Positions 1 through 5,821 of a stretch of 15,850 nt of DNA are shown here, piece by piece. The stretch comes from Scybalousia_A sp964542225 (GTDB taxonomy: Bacteria > Bacteroidota > Bacteroidia > Bacteroidales > P3), in contig CAZITO010000052.1 in the NCBI GenBank assembly GCA_964542225.1, positions 1-15,850 on the forward strand, written 5' to 3'. The notes under the pieces are model-generated. The model searched no databases, was not told the origin of the DNA, and was given only the letters and a program-made list of their open reading frames with translations. A program made the translations under genes and the position numbers. How positions within the stretch are numbered: the stretch's first letter is position 1; every line of letters starts with the position of its first letter.

Positions 1-76
1 ATTAAATTTCAGGCTCAGCCTGTTTTATTGGGCAAAGCCGCACCCGTTGGGTGTTCTATATATAAGAGCAAAGCCG
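1..76 (+). repeat. Intergenic palindromic repeat, copy A
   Basis: Three small palindromes lie in a row: CAGGCT-C-AGCCTG (10-22), GGC-AAA-GCC (31-39) and CACCC-GTT-GGGTG (41-53). A degenerate second GCAAAGCCG unit follows at 68-76. The block starting ATTAAATTTCAG recurs almost unchanged at 15773-15827. There the first palindrome reads CAGCCT-C-AGGCTG, so both arms have changed together and pairing is kept. No coding potential is seen. This is a member of the dispersed repeat family of this chromosome; its function is unknown. Confidence 0.8.
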
Positions 77-129
77 TTATATTTTTTTATAGGGTAGTAT
101 AGATTTTATGGGGTATAATAAGTTACAAC

Positions 130-175
130 AAGGGCAGAGCCATTATAAATCAACCTATGACTCTGCCCTTTTATA
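130..175. terminator. Long-arm inverted repeat, possible terminator
   Basis: AAGGGCAGAG (130-139) is the exact reverse complement of CTCTGCCCTT (161-170), a 10-bp stem with a 21-nt loop, followed on the plus strand by TTATAAAA. The arm sequence GGGCAGAGCC is a diverged version of the GGGCAAAGCCG repeat core. It lies downstream of the 3' end of the minus-strand ATPase gene and could stop transcription from either side. It could equally be just another member of the palindromic repeat family. Confidence 0.45.
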
Positions 176-205
176 AAAATAGACTGTGGCTGTACCTTTG
201 TAAAA

Positions 206-218
206 CAGGCTAAGCCTG
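206..218 (-). terminator. Palindrome at the stop codon of the ATPase gene
   Basis: CAGGCT-A-AGCCTG overlaps the last codons and the TAG stop of the P-type ATPase gene. Read on the minus strand it is followed directly by TTTTA, so it has the shape of a very compact intrinsic terminator. It is also a clear copy of the repeat palindrome at 10-22 and 15782-15794, where TTTTATT follows in the same way. The repeat appears to supply the final Gln-Ala-stop of the protein. Confidence 0.5.
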
Positions 219-2102
219 GGATTTGATTTTTAGCATTCTTGTGGCATTTAATACACAAAGAATCATAACACCAACATCGGCAAAAACAGCCATTCCCATT
301 GTTGCCATACCAAATGAAGCCAAAATCAAAACCAAAACTTTTACAAAAATAGCGAAAGCAACATTTTGAGAAGCGATGCAAAGTGTTTTGCGTGCTATCT
401 TAATGGCAGTTGCTATTTTTGAAGGTTGGTCATCCATAAGTACAATATCAGCCGCTTCTATGGCTGCATCCGAGCCCAAACCACCCATTGCAATACCCAC
501 ATCGGACAAAGCCAATACTGGAGCATCATTGACACCATCACCAACAAAAGCAACCTTATTGTTATCGGACAATTGTTTATTTTCTGACACTATTTCTTTT
601 ACCTTTGCAACCTTGTCTTGCGGAAGCATACCGTAAAGAAATTCATCCAAATTCAATTCTTCACTGACAAATTGTGCCACTTCTTTTTTGTCTCCTGTCA
701 GCATTATTATTTTTTTAATACCCAAATCTTTTAATTGTTGCATGGCAATTTTTGAATCCGATTTTATTTTATCGGATATAATAATATGTCCGGCATATTC
801 ATTATTTATGGCCACGTGGACTATGGTGCCGACCTTGGTGCAATCTTTCCACTTAATATTTAGGTTTTCCATTAGTTTGGAATTACCTACAGCCACATTT
901 TTATCATTTATTTTTGCTATAATACCCTGACCTGCAATTTCTTTTTCTATTCTAACCTCACAATTGTCTCGTTCATTTGGGTAGGCGTTTTTTAGAGAAA
1001 TGGCAATAGGATGAGAGGAATATCTTTCAGCATGAGCAACCAAATGCAAAAGTTGATTCTCTGTTATTTTATCGGGATGTACAGCCGTTACCTCAAATTG
1101 TCCTTTGGTTAAAGTACCTGTTTTGTCAAAAACCATTGTGCCCACCTTTGACAAAGTGTCCATATAGGCACCTCCTTTTATTAGAATACCTTTTTTTGAC
1201 GCTCCTCCTATTCCTCCAAAAAATGTTAAAGGCACAGAAATAACCAAAGCACAAGGACAAGAAACAACAAGGAAGGTCAAAGCCCTATTGAGCCAAATAG
1301 GAAAACTCATTGCAAAACTTTCGCAAAACAAAGGAGGAATAAAAGCCAAAGCAATCGCACAAAAAACAACTATAGGGGTATAAACTTTGGCAAAACGTCT
1401 TATAAAGGTTTCACTCCGAGATTTGTTTTGCGCAGAATTTTCTACCAAATTGATAATTTTTGAAACGGTAGAATCTTCATATTTTTTTGTTACCCTCACT
1501 TTCAAAACTCCGCTGATGTTTATACAACCCGAGATTATTTCATCCTCAACACTCACCTCTTTTGGCACTGACTCTCCCGTCAAAGCAACCGTATTCAAAG
1601 CAGAACTCCCCTCTATGATTACTCCGTCCAAAGGCACTTTTTCTCCGGGTTTGATGATTATTACGGAATTAACTTCAACTTGCTCAGGCTTAATTGTTTT
1701 TATTGTTTGGTTTTCCAAAAGATTAGCCGTTTCGGGACGAATATTCATTAAAGAGGCTATATTTTTGCGAGAATTGTCGCTTGCATAATCCTCAAACGCT
1801 TCCCCCACTTGAAAGAACAGCATAACAAAAACAGCCTCAGCAAATTCTGTATCAGCAGAAGGCAAAAAACCTATACACAAGGCTCCTATTGTGGCAATAC
1901 ACATTAAAAAATTTTCATTAAAAAGATTGCCTTTACTCGCCTCTTCCATTGCTTCAAGTAAAACATTATAACCAACTATAATATAAGGTACTAAATAGAT
2001 AAGAAGCAATTGCCAAACTTCCAAATTAAGATTTTTTTCTATTACAATCGCTCCAATCAAAAGAAGGCTCGCCAAAATAATTTTTATAATTTTGTTTTTC
2101 AT
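210..2102 (-). CDS. Zn/Cd/Pb-type P1B heavy-metal-transporting ATPase
   Basis: Inner-membrane pump that uses ATP to export divalent soft metals (Zn2+, Cd2+, Pb2+, perhaps Co2+). The 630-aa protein shows two N-terminal membrane helices (about residues 5-45), the TGES actuator loop (175-178), the metal-site CPC (282-284) in CPCALVISVP, the phosphorylation motif DKTGTLT with Asp326, and the hinge GDGVND (521-526). Near the C-terminus FADVG lies in the last membrane helix, where ZntA/CadA-type pumps carry their conserved Asp. The CPC-x4-SxP pattern plus that Asp favours the Zn/Cd class over copper pumps. It has no N-terminal HMA domain (no GMxCxxC), so it is shorter than E. coli ZntA. It is divergent from a Fur-family gene across a 125-bp promoter region with a palindrome. 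A -7 box, TAATTTTG on the minus strand (2144-2137), supports the ATG at 2102. Confidence 0.93.
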   Translation of the reverse strand: MKNKIIKIILASLLLIGAIVIEKNLNLEVWQLLLIYLVPYIIVGYNVLLEAMEEASKGNLFNENFLMCIATIGALCIGFLPSADTEFAEAVFVMLFFQVGEAFEDYASDNSRKNIASLMNIRPETANLLENQTIKTIKPEQVEVNSVIIIKPGEKVPLDGVIIEGSSALNTVALTGESVPKEVSVEDEIISGCINISGVLKVRVTKKYEDSTVSKIINLVENSAQNKSRSETFIRRFAKVYTPIVVFCAIALAFIPPLFCESFAMSFPIWLNRALTFLVVSCPCALVISVPLTFFGGIGGASKKGILIKGGAYMDTLSKVGTMVFDKTGTLTKGQFEVTAVHPDKITENQLLHLVAHAERYSSHPIAISLKNAYPNERDNCEVRIEKEIAGQGIIAKINDKNVAVGNSKLMENLNIKWKDCTKVGTIVHVAINNEYAGHIIISDKIKSDSKIAMQQLKDLGIKKIIMLTGDKKEVAQFVSEELNLDEFLYGMLPQDKVAKVKEIVSENKQLSDNNKVAFVGDGVNDAPVLALSDVGIAMGGLGSDAAIEAADIVLMDDQPSKIATAIKIARKTLCIASQNVAFAIFVKVLVLILASFGMATMGMAVFADVGVMILCVLNATRMLKIKSQA

Positions 2103-2136
2103 TTTGATAATGTTTTTATTCTCTTTTTCTTTTTGG

Positions 2137-2144
2137 CAAAATTA
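2137..2144 (-). promoter_or_regulatory. -7 box of the P-type ATPase gene
   Basis: The minus strand reads TAATTTTG followed by CC, matching the Bacteroidota -7 consensus TAnnTTTG, 35 bp upstream of the ATG at 2102. The expected -33 region falls on the palindrome at 2157-2171. No well-spaced TTTG is seen; CAA at 2159-2161 (TTG on the minus strand) gives a 14-bp gap, which is short. Confidence 0.55.
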
Positions 2145-2156
2145 CAATCATTTTGA

Positions 2157-2171
2157 TGCAACCGAGTTGCA
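2157..2171. promoter_or_regulatory. Candidate metalloregulator operator (palindrome)
   Basis: TGCAAC-CGA-GTTGCA is a perfect 6+3+6 inverted repeat in the middle of the divergent ATPase/Fur-family promoter region. It overlaps the expected -33 region of the ATPase promoter and lies 7 bp upstream of the -33 TTTG of the regulator gene. Fur-family dimers bind short palindromes of this kind, so it is the best candidate operator in the window. That the adjacent regulator binds it is an inference. Confidence 0.5.
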
Positions 2172-2178
2172 AAGTTGT

Positions 2179-2207
2179 TTTGTGAAAAGAAAAAAGTATT
2201 ACATTTG
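2179..2207 (+). promoter_or_regulatory. Promoter of the Fur-family gene
   Basis: A -33 TTTG (2179-2182) is followed after 17 bp by TACATTTG (2200-2207), a good match to TAnnTTTG, then CAAAA. The gene's ATG is at 2228, giving a very short leader. Confidence 0.6.
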
Positions 2208-2215
2208 CAAAAATA

Positions 2216-2224
2216 AAGGAGAGT
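2216..2224 (+). promoter_or_regulatory. Strong ribosome binding site of the Fur-family gene
   Basis: AAAGGAGAG ends three bases before the ATG at 2228. This is the clearest Shine-Dalgarno sequence before a gene start in the window, where most starts have almost none, and it fixes the start of the regulator. Confidence 0.6.
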
Positions 2225-2227
2225 AAA

Positions 2228-2644
2228 ATGGAAGAAGAGTTGTTGAAAAAGTTGAGCGATAAAAAAATCAAACCAACCTCAAACAGAATATTGTTGTTGC
2301 GAACCATGATGGAGAAAAACTGCCCTATGAGTTTGACCGACTTGGAGCAGGAACTTATTACTTTGGACAAATCGAGTATATACAGGGTTATGGAGTTGTT
2401 TGCCCAAAACGATGTGGTGGATACTTTTGAAGATGGCAGAGGAATACAAATGTACGAACTTTGTCAAGCCAAAGGACATTGCGATAACACCGATGCTCAT
2501 ATGCACTTTTATTGTGAAAAATGCCACAAATCTTTTTGCCTTAGAGAATTAAAACCAAAGGACTTAACTTTGCCCAAAGGATTTACAATCAAGTCCGTTT
2601 CTTTGGTTATACGAGGACTCTGTGTAAAGTGCAATTCTCTGTAA
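2228..2644 (+). CDS. Fur-family metal-responsive transcriptional regulator
   Basis: A 138-aa protein of normal Fur-family length. The N-terminal winged helix spans about residues 1-80, with the recognition helix around KSSIYRVME (48-56). The C-terminal dimerisation and metal-binding part contains GHC, HMHFYC and two CxxC pairs, CEKC (96-99) and CVKC (132-135), the structural zinc site of many Fur/Zur/PerR proteins. It is divergent from a Zn/Cd-type efflux ATPase and shares a promoter region with it, which suggests sensing of zinc or a related metal (Zur-like), but the sequence alone does not separate Zur from Fur or PerR. A possible weak terminator stem (ATTGCT 2701-2706 with AGCAAT 2728-2733, then a T run) follows the gene. 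Confidence 0.9.
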   Translation: MEEELLKKLSDKKIKPTSNRILLLRTMMEKNCPMSLTDLEQELITLDKSSIYRVMELFAQNDVVDTFEDGRGIQMYELCQAKGHCDNTDAHMHFYCEKCHKSFCLRELKPKDLTLPKGFTIKSVSLVIRGLCVKCNSL

Positions 2645-2741
2645 AAAACTTTTATTTTACTTTTTTCATTTTGTTATGATTAACTCCTCTTTATTTTTAA
2701 ATTGCTACAACGGAATAGGAGTAAAAAAGCAATATTTTTTA

Positions 2742-2749
2742 TAACTTTG
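2742..2749 (+). promoter_or_regulatory. -7 box before the BatA-type gene
   Basis: TAACTTTG followed by CAAAA matches the Bacteroidota -7 consensus, 46 bp upstream of the ATG at 2796. No clear -33 TTTG is seen at the right distance. Confidence 0.5.
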
Positions 2750-2795
2750 CAAAAATAAAGAGATTTGTTTAAGGATAGAGAAAATAGTAAATAAT

Positions 2796-4847
2796 ATGGC
2801 TTTTTTATACCCTTATTTTTTGTTGTTATCTTTGGCGGTTGTCGTTCCAATAGCCGTACATTTATTTAATTTTCATAGGTTTAAGAAAGTATATTTTACC
2901 AATGTGGCTATGCTTAAAAATCTTGCCATAGTCAATAGAAAACAAAACAAAGTTTTTGAACGTTTGATATTATTGCTACGTTGTTTAATCATTGTTTTGC
3001 TTTCTCTTTTGTTTGCCCAACCTTATATCAAAGACGACAACAATAAACTAAAAAGCGATAACTCAAACGCTGTTGTAATGATTTTGGACAATAGTTTTTC
3101 CATGCAAAACATTTCCGATAAGGGTTCTGTTTTGCAACAAGCAAAATCCAAAACAGAGGAAATTCTCAAGGAATATTCCGATAACGATGTTTTTTGTCTG
3201 CTAACAATGGATATGCAAGGCAAGCACAAACATTTTTTGAGTAAAAAATACTTTATGGAATTTTTAAAGGATGTGGAAATTTCCTCTGCCTGCGTGCCAT
3301 ATTCCGCCCTTGTAAATACAGCTCACCATCTTTTGCAATTGAGAAACGAAAACAGCAAAAGAGTTTTTTTGATTTCTGATTTTCAAACCTCTCAAACCGA
3401 TTTAAACAATATAAAACAAGACTCCACTATACAAGATGTTTTTGTGCCTATTCAAGTAAGCAACATCAATAATATCTATGTGGATTCCATTATGTTTGAC
3501 AGAAATATTTACCAAAAAGGACAGAAAGCAAATATAAAGGTTTCCCTTTGCAATGCCTCCGACGAAAAGGCTGAAAACATACCTGTCAAATTGTATATAA
3601 ACGATTTGCAACAAAGCATGGCAAATATCAGCCTTGCAGAACATTCCTCCTCTGTGGTGGATATGTCTTTTGTCGTTAAGGAAAACGGAATGCTCAAAGG
3701 AAAAATAAATGTAATGGATGCTCCCGTTACGTACGATGATGATTTTTATTTTGCTTTGAATATCAATGAAAAAATAAAAATACTTGCAATCAATCACAAC
3801 AAAGAAAACAACTCTATCAACAGATTATTTTCCAATAGTCAGGAGGTAGAACTGCACAATATGAATGAAAACTCAATAGATTTTTCTCAATTTGGACAAT
3901 ACAATACGATAATATTGTCGGAAGTAGAAAACATTTCTTCTGGTCTTTGTCAAGAGATAAACAATTTCAGACAAAACGGAGGCAGTTTAATAATTATTCC
4001 TCCCGCAAAAATGAATATAACATCCTTTAATGAGGCTTTGAAACAACTACACTTGCCACAATATGAAGGTTTGGTTGAAAAACAAATTTCCGCTAATGTA
4101 TTGGATGATAAAAACCCTCTTTACAAATCTGTTTTCACCTCTTTAACAGAAAATATGCCTTTGCCAAGGGTAAAAAAATATTATAAGTTTTCAAACACTC
4201 AAGGCGTTGCAAAGCAAGATATAATCACATTGGAAAATAACGATGCTTTTCTTATAGAAAACTCTGAAAATCAAAGCAAAAGTTTTTTGTTCGCAGTACC
4301 TTTTTCTGATGAGTTTTCCGATTTTTGTGGTCAGAGTATTTTTGTGCCTACGCTTTGGAATATGGTTTTGTATTCGGAGAAATTGATAAAACCTTTTCTG
4401 TTTATGAATGACAATTCTTTTGTAGATATTTCTTTATTTGGACAAGGTATCAACTCAGAGGTAATAACGCTGAATTCTGAAAATTCCTCTGCTTCCATTA
4501 TTCCTCAAATGCAAAAGAAAAACAACAATATAGGTTTTAGAATCAACAATCAAATAAAACAAGCAGGTATTTATTACATCAAAGACAAAGATAAAATTCT
4601 CGGCATTATGGCTTTTAACTACCCGAGACAAGAATCAAAATTGCTATTCAATACTCCTTCCCAACTAAACAAAGCCACAACCAAAGCGGGATTGAAAAAT
4701 ATTAAAGTATTTGACAACAAAAAAATGGTAAGTACTTATTTTACTCAAAGCAATAAAAAATTTGATTTCACGTTATCCATAATCTTTGCATTGGTTACGT
4801 GCTTGGTTTGTGAGGTACTGCTTTTGCGTAAGATAAAAAATAATTAG
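2796..4847 (+). CDS. BatA-domain / VWA-type membrane protein
   Basis: A 683-aa membrane protein. Residues 1-85 match the N-terminal BatA (aerotolerance-type) domain: YPYFLLLSLAVVVPIAVHLF forms helix 1, FHRFKKVYFTNV follows, and a second hydrophobic helix lies at about 55-78. A VWA-like fold then begins with DNSFS (98-102), the DxSxS part of a metal-ion-dependent adhesion site, so this part probably binds a divalent metal. The middle, probably periplasmic, has no motif I recognise. A final hydrophobic helix near residues 660-677 precedes the lysine-rich end RKIKNN. Such proteins are common in Bacteroidota, but their role is poorly defined; the Bat name comes from Bacteroides aerotolerance. It lies 19 bp upstream of the DUF3078 gene and is probably cotranscribed with it. 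Family placement is firm, function open. Confidence 0.82.
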   Translation: MAFLYPYFLLLSLAVVVPIAVHLFNFHRFKKVYFTNVAMLKNLAIVNRKQNKVFERLILLLRCLIIVLLSLLFAQPYIKDDNNKLKSDNSNAVVMILDNSFSMQNISDKGSVLQQAKSKTEEILKEYSDNDVFCLLTMDMQGKHKHFLSKKYFMEFLKDVEISSACVPYSALVNTAHHLLQLRNENSKRVFLISDFQTSQTDLNNIKQDSTIQDVFVPIQVSNINNIYVDSIMFDRNIYQKGQKANIKVSLCNASDEKAENIPVKLYINDLQQSMANISLAEHSSSVVDMSFVVKENGMLKGKINVMDAPVTYDDDFYFALNINEKIKILAINHNKENNSINRLFSNSQEVELHNMNENSIDFSQFGQYNTIILSEVENISSGLCQEINNFRQNGGSLIIIPPAKMNITSFNEALKQLHLPQYEGLVEKQISANVLDDKNPLYKSVFTSLTENMPLPRVKKYYKFSNTQGVAKQDIITLENNDAFLIENSENQSKSFLFAVPFSDEFSDFCGQSIFVPTLWNMVLYSEKLIKPFLFMNDNSFVDISLFGQGINSEVITLNSENSSASIIPQMQKKNNNIGFRINNQIKQAGIYYIKDKDKILGIMAFNYPRQESKLLFNTPSQLNKATTKAGLKNIKVFDNKKMVSTYFTQSNKKFDFTLSIIFALVTCLVCEVLLLRKIKNN

Positions 4848-4866
4848 AATATTGTTTTACATAGCA

Positions 4867-5745
4867 ATGAAAAAATGCTTCATATTATCCTTGATTTTTA
4901 TTTGTGTTGTGTCCAATCTTTCTGCACAAAAGACAGATACAACAAACAAACCTCCTAAGCATTGGTCAAAAAAGACAGATATTATTATTTCCATAGAGCA
5001 GACACAAATAGACAATTGGTCTACGGGTGGTTATAGTAACTTTACTTTTGGCTCTTTTCTCAAAGGATACTACAATTATGCAAATGGAAAGCATAAGTTG
5101 GACAACACTTTGGAACTTTCTTATGGCAGAACAAGACAAGATGTCAGCGGAGAAGGAATTTGGGATAAATCAAACAGATGGATAAAAAGTGATGACAAAG
5201 TAGAATTCAACTCAATATATGGTTATAAGGCGGTTGGCAATTGGAATTATTCGGCATTGCTTAACTTAAAGACACAGTTTGATAATGGTTTTAAAAGCGA
5301 TACCCTTTTGATTTCTGCCGGCTTGTCGCCTGCCACTCTCACCTCTTCTGTGGGTTTGGAATACAAGAAAAAATATTTTTCTGTCTTGTTTTCCATACTT
5401 ACGGGCAAAACCATATATGTATTGGACGAACGATTAAGAGGTAAATCCTTTGGTTATACGGACGAAGAAAACGATGCGTGGAAATTTTCTATGGGGTCTT
5501 ACATAAAAGTATTTTACAAAAAAGATATAACCAAACATATTAATCTGTTGTGCAAATTGGATTTATTTTATGATTATGAAAAACCTCTTTTGGACACCGA
5601 TATTACAGGAGAAATTTTTGTAACCTTTAAAATATTCAAATATTTGAGTACATTCTTTGACTTGCAAGTGGCTATGGATAAAGATTTTTCCACCTCCATG
5701 CAATTCAAAGAAAGAGTCGGTATTTCCGTACCTTTTTCTTTCTAA
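4867..5745 (+). CDS. DUF3078 family protein, predicted outer-membrane beta-barrel
   Basis: Starting at ATG 4867 gives a 292-aa protein that begins with a classical signal peptide (MKKCFILSLIFICVVSNLSA, then Q). An in-frame TTG at 4852 would add five residues but would spoil the signal-peptide start. The mature part matches the DUF3078 pattern: a QTQIDNWSTGGYSNF segment, alternating aromatic strands (YYNYANGKHKLDNTLELSYG), SDDKVEFNSIYGYKA, then LNLKTQFDNGF. It ends in FKERVGISVPFSF, an aromatic-terminated strand typical of outer-membrane barrels. The family is largely confined to Bacteroidota and has no known function. It follows the BatA-type gene by 19 bp, so the two are likely one transcript, ending at the terminator 5771-5802. 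Confidence 0.83.
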   Translation: MKKCFILSLIFICVVSNLSAQKTDTTNKPPKHWSKKTDIIISIEQTQIDNWSTGGYSNFTFGSFLKGYYNYANGKHKLDNTLELSYGRTRQDVSGEGIWDKSNRWIKSDDKVEFNSIYGYKAVGNWNYSALLNLKTQFDNGFKSDTLLISAGLSPATLTSSVGLEYKKKYFSVLFSILTGKTIYVLDERLRGKSFGYTDEENDAWKFSMGSYIKVFYKKDITKHINLLCKLDLFYDYEKPLLDTDITGEIFVTFKIFKYLSTFFDLQVAMDKDFSTSMQFKERVGISVPFSF

Positions 5746-5770
5746 CAGAATAATATTTTTATTTATAAAA

Positions 5771-5802
5771 AAAACTACACCCCATTTTTGAGGTGTAGTT
5801 TT
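5771..5802. terminator. Bidirectional intrinsic terminator
   Basis: AAAACTACACC (5771-5781) pairs perfectly with GGTGTAGTTTT (5792-5802) around a 10-nt loop. A-rich sequence precedes it and TTTTATAATATT follows. It sits in the 76-bp gap between two convergent genes, the DUF3078 gene and the hydratase, and can serve both strands. Confidence 0.85.
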
Positions 5803-5821
5803 ATAATATTAAGAAATAACT

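Noticed and set aside
1..205. CRISPR array or integron attachment-site array in the repeats at the window ends
   Set aside because: Units are short palindromes with irregular spacing and no unique spacers. No cas or integrase gene is present.
4852..4866. TTG start of the DUF3078 gene
   Set aside because: ATG at 4867 begins a classical signal peptide (MKKCF...). The TTG start would add residues in front of it.
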